Position numbers and translations under genes: made by a program. The notes below the pieces were generated by a model, which did not search any database, was not told the DNA's origin, and saw only the letters and a program-made list of their open reading frames with translations. This document shows, piece by piece, positions 17,199 to 26,247 of a DNA stretch of 64,000 nt. This DNA comes from Bacillota bacterium. GTDB lineage: Bacteria > Bacillota > Clostridia > Acetivibrionales > Acetivibrionaceae. The stretch is taken from assembly GCA_023398495.1 (NCBI GenBank), contig JAEWSG010000039.1:62001-126000 (forward strand). Direction: 5' to 3'. Numbering within the stretch: position 1 is the stretch's first letter; each line of letters starts with the position of its first letter.

Positions 17199-17936
17199 TT
17201 ACTTTTTTAAGCCTACTTTTTTAGCTGTTACAAGCAGGATAAATCTTGGCAAATCCATCATTCTTATGAAACGCCATGGTTCTTTGTAAAGACGGTACAA
17301 CCATTCTAGACCATGTTCCCGGAAAAATGCGGGTGCCCTTTTGGCTTTGCCTGCAAGACCATCAAAAGTGCCACCAACTCCTATACATATTTTTGCATTA
17401 AGTTTGTGTTTGTTTTTATATATCCATTTTTCCTGTCTCGGAGCACCTAGGGCAACTAGCAACACATCAGGATTTGATGCGTTTATTTGTTCAATTATAC
17501 CTTCTTCTTCATCCTCAGAAAAATATCCATTTCTTACTCCTGCAATTCTGATATTGGGATTGCTTGTTTTCGTTTTGCTTACTGCTTCCTCTGCTACACC
17601 AGGTTTTCCACCAAAAAAGTAAAACGAAATATTCATTTGATTGGAAAGCCTAAAACAGTTCAGCGTGAAGTCATAGCCGGCAACACGCTCCTTTAATGGA
17701 CAACGCATAATTTTTGATGCAAGCACTACACCTGCTCCATCTGGCAAAAGGAGATCTGCTTCACTAAGAATTTTTTTCAGTTCGGGATCTCTTTGGGCAG
17801 CCATCATTATCTCGGCATTTGGTGTATAAATTGTGTGAATGCCTTGTTCACCAAGAAGTAATTTAAACCTTTCTACTGCTTCTTCCATGGTAACATTATC
17901 TACTGGTATATCTAAAATTTTTATAGTCTTTCTCAT
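17199..17936 (-). CDS. tagA: WecG/TagA/CpsF-family glycosyltransferase
   Basis: A 245-residue family 26 glycosyltransferase, expected to add N-acetylmannosamine to undecaprenyl-PP-GlcNAc, the linkage step for teichoic acid or secondary cell-wall polymer. Family residues are seen in TPNAEIMMAAQRDPELK, LLLPDGAGVVLASKI and LLVALGAPRQEKWIYKNK. The start is ATG 17936 with AAGGAG upstream; the longer frame to 17990 would overlap the preceding gene. It follows the CsaB fusion gene by 43 bases on the same strand, suggesting one wall-polymer operon. Confidence 0.92.
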   Translation of the reverse strand: MRKTIKILDIPVDNVTMEEAVERFKLLLGEQGIHTIYTPNAEIMMAAQRDPELKKILSEADLLLPDGAGVVLASKIMRCPLKERVAGYDFTLNCFRLSNQMNISFYFFGGKPGVAEEAVSKTKTSNPNIRIAGVRNGYFSEDEEEGIIEQINASNPDVLLVALGAPRQEKWIYKNKHKLNAKICIGVGGTFDGLAGKAKRAPAFFREHGLEWLYRLYKEPWRFIRMMDLPRFILLVTAKKVGLKK

Positions 17937-17979
17937 ACGAACTCCTTTGTGATATGTATTGCTTATTTTTTCGTTATAC

Positions 17980-20208
17980 TTAATTATCAATTAATTCAAA
18001 AGCCAAATGTGCATTTTTAAGTGCTTTTTCCTTAAGCTCTGATGTAGTAACGTCAAGTTCCTCCTTAAGACTTTGTCTGTTGCACCAGACATTATCAACT
18101 ATTTTTTTCATGTTGTCAAATTCCAAAGAGTTTACGTGTCCAGCTGATGCTTGATTTGCGTATTTTAGAAAGCCTTCAACCTTGGGCTCATAAACAATTC
18201 CAACTACAGGTATACCTATGCTTGCTGCAAATATCAAAGCATGCAATCTCATACCTATAAGCATTTGGGTTTTGCTGATTATTCCAAGAGTTTCTGATAC
18301 GGAATGCTTTTTTCTGACTGCATAGCCCTTATTTTTCATTTTTGAAAGTATATTTTCAATAATAACAAGATCACCCGGGTAGTGCATGGGAATAAACAAT
18401 ACATTTATACCGTAAGTATCTATAATATAGTCAGCTACCTTCGCAATAGTTATTTCATATTTGGCATGATTGTTCCATCTTCTAACCGAAATACCTATAA
18501 AAGGAAGATTAGGATTAATTCCTTCACTTTCCAGTAAAAAGTCAGTATGTTCAGAGTTTTCTGCTTTTATGGTAAAAGCCGGATCGGCTGTTACATAAAT
18601 GTTTGGCTTTGTTACATTTAAATTGACAAGTTCTTTATAGGACAACTCTTCCCTCAGAGTAATTACATCCACATCATTAACCACGTGTTTTGTAAGATTT
18701 CTATTATTCTTTTTATTTAGTGGACCAATGCCGTTTGCATAAATCATAACCTTCATTTTCATTTTTTTTGCCAGCCAGATCATGCCAAGATAATAAATAA
18801 GGGAGCGTGTGCTTGTATTATCCTGTATCAGGCTTCCGCCACCACTTATGAATAATTTTGAATGTTTCATAATAAAAAGTATCTGAATAAGATTTACTCT
18901 GTTTATTGAAGAAACGTTATAAATGCGTCTTGTTTCAACAGGATTTTTTGAAAGGACAAGTACTCTGATGTCCTTCTTACACATCCTAAGATTATCTATT
19001 ATTGCCATCAACATGGCATCGTCTCCAATATTTTTAAATCCATAATAACCGGAGATTATCGCATCATATTGGTGTTTTGGAAGCTTTTTATCAAGACTTC
19101 TGCCTATTATGTTTTCATAAATACCGAGTTGGGTATTGCACATATTTTTAAGGGAGAAATACGTGCTGGCCTTTTGGTGTATCTTCTGCCCCATTTCCTC
19201 TCTTAAGGATGCATCATTAACAAGAGTTAGCATTTGTTTGGAAAGTGTTTGATAATCCTTAGGTTCAAAAAGGAAACCGTTAAGTTCATTATCAATAAGG
19301 TCAGAAATACCCCCAACATTGCTGCTTATGGTAGCTTTCTTAAAAAGTGTGCCCTCCAATATTGAATAGGGGAAACTTTCACTTAAAGAAGTAAGAACAT
19401 TAATGTCTATGCTGTTGATAAATTCATAGGGTTCATTAATAAAGCCAAGAAAATACACATTTTTTTCAAGTCCTAAAGAAGCTGTCTTTCGTTCGAGAGT
19501 TCTTCTCTCTTCACCGTCTCCGGCTATCAGAAACCTTACAGTTGAATTTTGTTTTACTACTTCAGCGGCAGCCTGTAAAAATGTGCTGATACCTTTTACA
19601 GGATGAAGTCTGGCAAGGATTCCAATAAGCACATCATCTTTGCCGAAATTAAGTTTGTATTTTGAAAGAAACTCTTCTTTTGTAAGCTGCAAACCCTTAT
19701 CATCAAAATCTATACCGTTATAGACTGTGAATATATTTTGTGGATTGAATCTTCTTTCAATCAGCATATCCTTGAAATTTTTTGAAACGCCTATATAGTA
19801 GTCAATAAAACGTAGTGCCAACGTATTTACCATACCAAAAGAAAACATTTTTATAATGTTCTGAAGGTAATCAAGCCTATAATCACTGTGAACTGTTGTC
19901 ACTACCGGAAGTCCTGTAATCTTCTTTACTGCGACTGCAACCATATTTGCCTTTGCACCATGAGAATGTATCAGCTCGTAACCTTCGGATTTAATTATTT
20001 CCAATACTTTTCTGACGTCTGTAAAAATGGTGCCGGTTTTGATAATATCGACATTTATACCAAGTTTGCGTGCATCATCCGCAAACGCACCTTTCCTGAA
20101 ACTTATCAGTTTTACGTCTATGTGTTTTCCAAGCTCGTTTACTAAGGAGAGAACGTGGCTTTTTGCTCCACCGATGTCTCCTCCGCCGATTAAATGAAGA
20201 ACTTTCAT
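17980..20208 (-). CDS. csaB: Fusion of GT4 glycosyltransferase and CsaB polysaccharide pyruvyl transferase
   Basis: A 742-residue two-domain protein. Residues about 1-370 form a GT-B glycosyltransferase (start MKVLHLIGGGDIGGAKSHV, then ILARLHPVKGISTFLQAA and SLSESFPYSILEGTLFKKA). Residues about 383-742 form a CsaB-type pyruvyl transferase (GYYGFKNIGDDAML, ISGGGSLIQDNTS, IYANGIGPL, MRLHALIFAASIGIPVVGI). CsaB adds ketal pyruvate to the secondary wall polymer that SLH domains bind, and the window has an SLH protein at 49527. Start ATG 20208 after AAGGAGATTG. The two activities are usually separate genes; their fusion suggests consecutive steps. Confidence 0.93.
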   Translation of the reverse strand: MKVLHLIGGGDIGGAKSHVLSLVNELGKHIDVKLISFRKGAFADDARKLGINVDIIKTGTIFTDVRKVLEIIKSEGYELIHSHGAKANMVAVAVKKITGLPVVTTVHSDYRLDYLQNIIKMFSFGMVNTLALRFIDYYIGVSKNFKDMLIERRFNPQNIFTVYNGIDFDDKGLQLTKEEFLSKYKLNFGKDDVLIGILARLHPVKGISTFLQAAAEVVKQNSTVRFLIAGDGEERRTLERKTASLGLEKNVYFLGFINEPYEFINSIDINVLTSLSESFPYSILEGTLFKKATISSNVGGISDLIDNELNGFLFEPKDYQTLSKQMLTLVNDASLREEMGQKIHQKASTYFSLKNMCNTQLGIYENIIGRSLDKKLPKHQYDAIISGYYGFKNIGDDAMLMAIIDNLRMCKKDIRVLVLSKNPVETRRIYNVSSINRVNLIQILFIMKHSKLFISGGGSLIQDNTSTRSLIYYLGMIWLAKKMKMKVMIYANGIGPLNKKNNRNLTKHVVNDVDVITLREELSYKELVNLNVTKPNIYVTADPAFTIKAENSEHTDFLLESEGINPNLPFIGISVRRWNNHAKYEITIAKVADYIIDTYGINVLFIPMHYPGDLVIIENILSKMKNKGYAVRKKHSVSETLGIISKTQMLIGMRLHALIFAASIGIPVVGIVYEPKVEGFLKYANQASAGHVNSLEFDNMKKIVDNVWCNRQSLKEELDVTTSELKEKALKNAHLAFELIDN

Positions 20209-20475
20209 TGCAATCTCCTTGATAATAGCATTTATTATTTGTACACAAATCAGCCATTTACAGCAAGTTTCTAATATTAATTATATTATGTCCATCACAT
20301 TATAGCATAAACACAATATTCAATAAAAGTAGGTTGGTTAATATTCTGCAAGCTTTAACATCAGGTTTAATAATAATATAGGTGCCATTTTTTCGTTATT
20401 CCTCAGCATATTGGATGATTTTTATTATGATTGGGAAACATAAAATAAATTTGAGATATTTGGCAGAGGTATAAA
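20209..20475. other. Divergent promoter region, csaB and yitT
   Basis: 267 bases between divergently read genes. AT-rich, without a clear operator or reading frame. Confidence 0.4.
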
Positions 20476-21381
20476 ATGAGTTTAAATGAGAAGTTGTCAA
20501 AGTATTGGAAAGATTATTTAATGATTGTTATAGGGTCTATTATAACGGCAGGCTCAATAAATATTTTCTTGGTTCCATATAAGATTGCACCGGGAGGAGT
20601 CAGCGGTATTGCTACAGTCCTTTATTATATGAGCAAGGGTAGGTTTCCGGTCGGGATAACCATGTTGGCCTTGAATGTTCCACTATTTGTACTCGGGATG
20701 CGGTTTATCGGGAAAAAGTTTGTTCTAAAGACTTTTTTTGGAACAGTATTGTTATCGGTTGTTATTGATTTGACTGAGCCATTTACAAATGCCTTTATAA
20801 AAAATTTCCTTGGTGAGGCAGAGAGCCTCATTTATCCGCAGGATATACTTTTATACGCTCTGTTTGGAGGCTTTTTAATGGGAGTAGGGCTTGGTCTTGT
20901 ATTTAAGTCGGGTGCTACTACAGGAGGAACCGATCTTGCGGCAAGAATAGTAACTCATTTTTTACCTGTATTTACAATGGGTGAGATGCTTTTGCTTATT
21001 GATACTAGCGTTATAATACTTGCAGCAGTAGCGTTTAAAAGTTTTCAACTGGGTTTGTATGCTATTGTTACTTTATTTATAAGTTCAAAAGTAATTGATG
21101 CTATTTTGGAGGGAGTTAATTTTGCTAAGGCGGTATTCATTATTTCGGATCTCTCTGAAAAAATAGCTTCCAGGATCTTAACGGATTTAGACAGAGGAGT
21201 AACTGCACTTGATGGAACAGGAATGTATACCGGAAATAATAAAAAGGTGCTGCTTTGTATTGTCAACAGAGGACAAATACCTATGCTCAAGAGCATAGTT
21301 AAGAGTGTTGATCAAGGTGCGTTTATAATATTGGCAGATGTCAGGGAAGTACTTGGTGAAGGCTTTAAAACTTACGATTGA
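20476..21381 (+). CDS. YitT family membrane protein
   Basis: A 301-residue protein with five or six N-terminal helices (DUF161; start DYLMIVIGSIITAGSINIFLVPYKIAPGGVSGIATVLYY in outline, conserved PGG and TGGTDL motifs) and a soluble C-terminal DUF2179 domain from about residue 220 (GVTALDGTGMYTGNNKKVLLC). Widely conserved in Firmicutes; transport function suspected but not established. Start ATG 20476 after CAGAGGT. Single gene. Confidence 0.9.
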   Translation: MSLNEKLSKYWKDYLMIVIGSIITAGSINIFLVPYKIAPGGVSGIATVLYYMSKGRFPVGITMLALNVPLFVLGMRFIGKKFVLKTFFGTVLLSVVIDLTEPFTNAFIKNFLGEAESLIYPQDILLYALFGGFLMGVGLGLVFKSGATTGGTDLAARIVTHFLPVFTMGEMLLLIDTSVIILAAVAFKSFQLGLYAIVTLFISSKVIDAILEGVNFAKAVFIISDLSEKIASRILTDLDRGVTALDGTGMYTGNNKKVLLCIVNRGQIPMLKSIVKSVDQGAFIILADVREVLGEGFKTYD

Positions 21382-21460
21382 GGATTGAAACCTAAATGTT
21401 ATACTATTCTTCTGAAAAAGTTTGTTTTTTTTGGAACTTAAAAAAACGCAGTGGTATTTG

Positions 21461-21489
21461 TAGACTTAAACTACTCATTGTAGTATACT
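21461..21489 (+). promoter_or_regulatory. Possible promoter of the transketolase genes
   Basis: TAGACT at 21461-21466 and TATACT at 21484-21489 with a 17-base spacer, 34 bases before the start codon. Confidence 0.4.
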
Positions 21490-21522
21490 TATTACGAAAA
21501 AATTTTTCTTAGGAGATGTATT

Positions 21523-22365
21523 ATGAACGAAGATCAGATAAAAGAGTTAAAAAAGTACTCTGCGATTTTGCGCAAACATATTATAGGGCAAGTATATAAT
21601 GCTCAATCAGGTCATCCGGGAGGGTCACTTTCCTGTACTGATATTGTTACAGTATTGTACTTTAATGTGATGAAGATTGATCCAAAGAATCCCCAGTGGG
21701 AAGACAGGGACAGATTTGTTTTATCAAAGGGACATTGTTCTCCAGCTCTATATGCAGCACTGGCTGAGAAAGGATTTTTTCCAAAAGAGGAGTTGCCAAA
21801 ATTCAGAAGGGTAGACAGCTTTTTAGAAGGGCATCCCAGTATGAGATATGTACCAGGGGTTGACATGTCAACAGGGTCTTTAGGTCAGGGTATATCCGCT
21901 GCAGTTGGTATGGCCATAGCTGGAAAGCTCGACAATAAAGACAGAAATGTATATGCTTTGATAGGTGACGGTGAGATTCAGGAGGGGCAGGTCTGGGAAG
22001 CTTTAATGGCTGCGGCACATTATAAGCTTGATAATCTTATAGTATTTTTGGATCATAACCATTTACAGATAGATGGGAAAATTAGTGATGTAATGTCTCC
22101 TGAACCGGTTGAAGAGAAGTTTAAAGCCTTTGGTTGGAAAGTTATTATTATAAATGGTCATGACCATTTACAAATTATCGAAGCGATAGATGAAGCGAAA
22201 AAGTCCAAAGAAAAGCCAACTATGATTGTTGCTGAGACTATAAAAGGTAAAGGTGTTTCATTTATGGAAAATGAGGCCGGATGGCATGGTACAGCTCCTA
22301 ATAAGGAGCAGGCGGAAAAGGCTATAGCTGAACTGGATGCAGTTTTAGCTGGAATGGAGGTATAA
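21523..22365 (+). CDS. tktN: Transketolase, N-terminal (thiamine-binding) subunit
   Basis: A 280-residue subunit with the thiamine-diphosphate site (GDGEIQEGQVWEALMAAAHYKLDN, the GDG...N motif) and family segments SGHPGGSLSCTDI, LSKGHCSPALYAALAEKG and STGSLGQGISAAVG. Forms a split transketolase with the next gene; moves two-carbon ketol units in the non-oxidative pentose phosphate pathway, the main route to pentoses in anaerobes lacking the oxidative branch. Start ATG 21523 with TTAGGAGATG. Confidence 0.95.
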   Translation: MNEDQIKELKKYSAILRKHIIGQVYNAQSGHPGGSLSCTDIVTVLYFNVMKIDPKNPQWEDRDRFVLSKGHCSPALYAALAEKGFFPKEELPKFRRVDSFLEGHPSMRYVPGVDMSTGSLGQGISAAVGMAIAGKLDNKDRNVYALIGDGEIQEGQVWEALMAAAHYKLDNLIVFLDHNHLQIDGKISDVMSPEPVEEKFKAFGWKVIIINGHDHLQIIEAIDEAKKSKEKPTMIVAETIKGKGVSFMENEAGWHGTAPNKEQAEKAIAELDAVLAGMEV

Positions 22366-22370
22366 TATAA

Positions 22371-23315
22371 ATGCAGAAAAAAATAGCTACTAGAGAGGCC
22401 TATGGAAATGCTCTGGCAGAGATAGGTGAAGATACAAGAATTGTGGTGATGGACGCAGATCTTTCAAAGTCCACAAAGACAGACGTTTTTAAGAAGAAAT
22501 ACCCTGAAAGGTTTATAAATATGGGAATTGCCGAGTCAAACATGATGACTGCCGCTGCAGGGCTAGCTTCTTGTGGTAAAGTGGTTTTTGCCAGCACATT
22601 TGCAATGTTTGCAGCGGGAAGGGCGTTTGAACAGGTAAGAAATTCGATATGCTACCCTGCATTAAATGTGAAGATAGGTGCTACCCATGCGGGACTAACT
22701 GTTGGAGAAGATGGTGCTTCCCATCAGGTTATTGAAGATATTTCTTTAATGAGGTCTATCCCGAATATGACTGTAATCTGCCCGGCTGATGCGGTAGAGG
22801 CAAGACACGCAACTATTGCTGCTTTAAAGATAGATGGTCCTGTATACCTGAGATTTTCACGTCTTGCTGTTCCTGTATTATTTGACGAAAGTACATATAA
22901 ATTTGAATTGGGTAAAGGTATTACCTTATCCGAAGGTACTGATGTAACAATAATTGCTACCGGAAATATGACCGGGTATGCTGTTGAAGCGGGAGAACAG
23001 CTTAAAGCTCAGGGAATCAGTGCAAGAGTGGTGAATATTCACACAATAAAGCCCATTGACAAGGACATTATAATTAAGGCTGCAAAGGAAACAGGTGCTA
23101 TTGTTACCTGTGAAGAGCATACCATAATGGGCGGATTTGGAAGTGCAGTGGCGGAAGTTCTGGTTGAAAATTATCCTGTACCTGTAAAAATGGTTGGTGT
23201 TCAGGACAAATTCGGTAAGTCAGGTAAACCGGATGAATTGATAAAGATGTATGGTCTGACTGCTGAAGATATTGTAAATAAGGCAAAAGAAGTTATTGCA
23301 TTGAAGAAGGCATAA
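22371..23315 (+). CDS. tktC: Transketolase, C-terminal subunit
   Basis: A 314-residue subunit with pyrimidine-binding (ATREAYGNALAEIG, GIAESNMMTAAAGLA, FATFAMFAAGRAFEQVRN in outline, THAGLTVGEDGASHQ) and C-terminal transketolase domains (HTIKPIDKDIIIKAAKETG). Starts six bases after the N-subunit stop with its own GGAGG, so translation is coupled. Ends before a palindrome and a terminator. Confidence 0.95.
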   Translation: MQKKIATREAYGNALAEIGEDTRIVVMDADLSKSTKTDVFKKKYPERFINMGIAESNMMTAAAGLASCGKVVFASTFAMFAAGRAFEQVRNSICYPALNVKIGATHAGLTVGEDGASHQVIEDISLMRSIPNMTVICPADAVEARHATIAALKIDGPVYLRFSRLAVPVLFDESTYKFELGKGITLSEGTDVTIIATGNMTGYAVEAGEQLKAQGISARVVNIHTIKPIDKDIIIKAAKETGAIVTCEEHTIMGGFGSAVAEVLVENYPVPVKMVGVQDKFGKSGKPDELIKMYGLTAEDIVNKAKEVIALKKA

Positions 23316-23355
23316 ATTGCTGCCCGACTTTTTGGGTTTTTAAGTTTTTTTCTAT

Positions 23356-23373
23356 ATAGCTGATATCAGCTAT
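23356..23373. promoter_or_regulatory. Perfect 18-bp palindrome
   Basis: ATAGCTGATATCAGCTAT is fully self-complementary and sits between the transketolase stop and the terminator. It could be an operator or a hairpin with no loop; role unknown. Confidence 0.35.
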
Positions 23374-23387
23374 TACCTGGTTAAAAC

Positions 23388-23436
23388 ATGCCTGGACTTT
23401 GAAGTGGTGAAAAATTCAAAGCCGGGCATATTTTTA
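23388..23436 (+). terminator. Intrinsic terminator of the transketolase operon
   Basis: ATGCCTGGACTTTGAA pairs with TTCAAAGCCGGGCAT across an 11-base loop, followed by ATTTTTAAT. Confidence 0.8.
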
Positions 23437-23526
23437 ATGCCTAAGAAAGTGCATTTCTTTTATATGGTGTTAAAATTAGTCAAGTGATATAATTGACTTG
23501 TACTAATATTGAAGGGGAGTTTTAAT

Positions 23527-25611
23527 ATGAAAGTGAAAATGAGTATTGTTGTTTTATTAACATTGATGTTATTAACATCATATTTAACCAGTAGCCAATT
23601 TGTTCATGCAAAAAATGATACATCCACAGGAAAAACTTCTATTTTAGCTGGTGGAAATGTTACTGTTGCAATAAAAGACAATGGTGAGGTGTACGTATGG
23701 GGGGAAGGAGTTAGTGGTGAGTATGCTATAATTGATGTTTCAAAAGGGTTTGATAGTGTTTCGCCTGACTATAAAAGGTTTTACAAAGATGTGTCCCGGC
23801 CATATTTTAGAATTAAAAATTCAGTAGTAATTGACTGTGCACCGCATTCAGAAAGCGTTGATTTTGGCAATGGTACTACGTTAAGTGTGAGTTTTGATGG
23901 ATCTATAACTTTACATGGGGAGGAAAAAAGTGAAAAGGTAAGGATTATTGAAAACTACTACATACCTAATGAAATACTTACCAATGTGATAGAAGTTTCT
24001 GAAGGACAAAATTCTTCAGTTGGGATAAACAATGATGGAAGTATTATAGCTTGGGGAAAAAATGATTTCTGGCAGCTTACAAATGCTAGAAATCTATCCC
24101 ATGTCAAAGCAGTTGCGGCAGGATCTTCCCATTTGGTTTTTTTAAGGGAAGATGGAACTGTCGTCGTTACAGGGTATAATTATTATAATCAGGGCAAAGT
24201 TCCGAAAGGATTAAAAAATGTTAAAGATATAGCTGCAGGTGACTATCACACAGTTGCGTTGAAAGAGGATGGGACCGTTGTTGTATGGGGAGCTAATAAT
24301 TATGGGCAATGCGATGTCCCTCAGGGATTGGACAGAGTTATTAGCATAGCTGCTGGAAAGAATCATACAGTAGCATTGAGAGATGACGGCACAATAGTAG
24401 CCTGGGGTTATAATTTCTATAAACAGTGTAATGTACCTGAGGGATTTAAGTGGCTACAAGTAGAAAATCCTGTGAACACAGATCCATATTTGTCCCCTAC
24501 TCCTACTTCTGATTCCACAAAAGTTCCTACGCCAACTCCTTCAGTAAACAATGTTAGATTTAAGAAGGTTTTTGGTGGAGAAGATTCTCTCTGGGGTATC
24601 ACAAAGGATGGGCAGTATTCATATTGGGGCAGCTTGCATGGTATAGATAATATAACACCTTTATTCCCAGGACTTCAGAACGCTAAAGCTGTAGCAGTTG
24701 GATACTACCATTGTGCTGTGCTGGATGAAAATGGGAGGGTTTACATGTCTGGCACTAACACAACTGGTGCTAATGAACCTGAGGACTTAACTAATATAAA
24801 AAGTATTGCATGTGGGACTAGATTTACTGCAGCTGTAAAAGAGGATGGTACAGTATTAGTGTGGGGGGATAATTATAACGGTCAGTGTAATGTTCCATCC
24901 AATTTAGGAAGAGTAAAAGAAATAGCTTGTGGTTATGATTTTGTATTAGCACTAAGAGAAGATGGAACCCTTGCAGCTTGGGGAGGTAATGAGTATGATG
25001 AATGTAATATACCGGGGGGATTGAAGGATATTAAGTCTGTGGCAGCTTCAGGTCGTCATTCCCTTGCACTAAAAAGTAATGGTACAGTTATATCAATTGG
25101 TGATGATTGGGGAGGTGCGTTTGATGTCCCACAAGGGCTTACAGATGTTAAGGCTATTGCTTGCAGTTATTTTCATAACATAGCTTTGAAGGAAGATGGA
25201 ACAGTTGTTGTATGGGGATTAAATATTAATACGGCACCAAAAGAACTGAAAAATGTGAAACAAATAGTAGCTGGATATAGTTATGTTATGGCAATTTGTG
25301 AAGATGGCAGTACTGTTAAATGGGAGGCAACTAATAGTGTTGTTAATGCTTTACCTGACACATTAATAATTGAAGATTCTGAAAAAGAAATGCTTTTTGG
25401 TGATTTGAACCTTGATGGCATCGTAAATTCAATAGATCTGGCGTTGTTAAGGAAGCATTTACTGGGCTTAAAGGATTCTCTTCCCGATATGAATGGTATA
25501 GGTGCAGCAGATTTGAATGGAGATGGATCGATTAATTCAATAGACTTTGCTTTATTACGAAAATATATCTTAGGAATGATATATGAATTTTCTGTAAGTC
25601 AGATGAATTGA
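23527..25611 (+). CDS. Secreted RCC1-repeat protein with C-terminal type I dockerin
   Basis: A 694-residue exported protein. After a signal peptide (about 1-28) come two blocks of RCC1-like beta-propeller repeats (HTVALKEDGTVVVWGANNYGQC type) separated near residues 324-340 by a Pro/Thr linker. A type I dockerin ends it, with two calcium loops (DLNLDGIVNSID and DLNGDGSINSID) about 40 residues apart. Start ATG 23527 after GAAGGGG; the upstream TTG overlaps that site. RCC1 repeats usually bind proteins; no catalytic domain is visible. Through the dockerin it would join the cellulosome. Role unknown; a binding or structural part is plausible. Confidence 0.9.
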   Translation: MKVKMSIVVLLTLMLLTSYLTSSQFVHAKNDTSTGKTSILAGGNVTVAIKDNGEVYVWGEGVSGEYAIIDVSKGFDSVSPDYKRFYKDVSRPYFRIKNSVVIDCAPHSESVDFGNGTTLSVSFDGSITLHGEEKSEKVRIIENYYIPNEILTNVIEVSEGQNSSVGINNDGSIIAWGKNDFWQLTNARNLSHVKAVAAGSSHLVFLREDGTVVVTGYNYYNQGKVPKGLKNVKDIAAGDYHTVALKEDGTVVVWGANNYGQCDVPQGLDRVISIAAGKNHTVALRDDGTIVAWGYNFYKQCNVPEGFKWLQVENPVNTDPYLSPTPTSDSTKVPTPTPSVNNVRFKKVFGGEDSLWGITKDGQYSYWGSLHGIDNITPLFPGLQNAKAVAVGYYHCAVLDENGRVYMSGTNTTGANEPEDLTNIKSIACGTRFTAAVKEDGTVLVWGDNYNGQCNVPSNLGRVKEIACGYDFVLALREDGTLAAWGGNEYDECNIPGGLKDIKSVAASGRHSLALKSNGTVISIGDDWGGAFDVPQGLTDVKAIACSYFHNIALKEDGTVVVWGLNINTAPKELKNVKQIVAGYSYVMAICEDGSTVKWEATNSVVNALPDTLIIEDSEKEMLFGDLNLDGIVNSIDLALLRKHLLGLKDSLPDMNGIGAADLNGDGSINSIDFALLRKYILGMIYEFSVSQMN

Positions 25612-25636
25612 GATGGTACTTAATGGAGGGATAATA

Positions 25637-26116
25637 ATGCGATACATTATAAAACAAAAAATATTTTCGCTTGGAGATAAGTTTTTCATTAAAGATGAAA
25701 ATGAGAAAGACGTCCTGATTGTAAAAAGCCAGCTTTTATCCTTTGGCAAAAAGCTTCGTATTTTCGATCTTAATGAAAATGAAAAGTGCTACATTGAACA
25801 GCAGCTTTTCAACTTTATGCCCCAATACAATATATACATAGATGGAGAGATGATTGCCACCATAAAGAAAAAGTTTGCACTTTTCAGGAATGATTTTGAT
25901 ATTTCCAGTGACAAAGCAAACTACTATGTAGAAGGCGAGTTTTTAGCCCATGAGTTTAAGATTTTTAATGACAGAAGGCTGATTGGACGGGTTTCAAAGG
26001 AGTTCTTCTCTTTCAGTGACACTTATGGTGTTGAAGTTGATGATGGAGAGGATCAGATTTTAGTACTTGCCATGGCAATTGTTATTGACATGGTATGCCA
26101 CGACAATGACCGCTAG
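25637..26116 (+). CDS. LURP-one-related (YxjI-like) protein
   Basis: A 159-residue protein of the Tubby-like LURP-one fold, a 12-strand barrel with a central helix. Pattern: MRYIIKQKIFSLGDKFFIKDE, then repeated strands such as FNFMPQYNIYIDGE and FKIFNDRRLIGRVSKEFFSF. No signal peptide. Start ATG 25637 after GGAGGG. Function of bacterial members is unknown. 25 bases after the RCC1-dockerin gene, so it may be read through from it, though the products act on opposite sides of the membrane. Confidence 0.85.
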   Translation: MRYIIKQKIFSLGDKFFIKDENEKDVLIVKSQLLSFGKKLRIFDLNENEKCYIEQQLFNFMPQYNIYIDGEMIATIKKKFALFRNDFDISSDKANYYVEGEFLAHEFKIFNDRRLIGRVSKEFFSFSDTYGVEVDDGEDQILVLAMAIVIDMVCHDNDR

Positions 26117-26192
26117 TGGTATGCCACATATAAAGAATTTCTACAGTAATAAAAACTTCCTAAAAAGTTGAATTCTTTAATAAAGAATAAAG

Positions 26193-26225
26193 AGAGCCCA
26201 ATAGTTAACCGTATTGGGCTCTTAA
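26193..26225. terminator. Bidirectional terminator
   Basis: AGAGCCCAATA pairs with TATTGGGCTCT between convergent genes, with A- and T-rich flanks on both sides. Confidence 0.8.
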
Positions 26226-26247
26226 TTATTTGATTACCTGAACTTTA

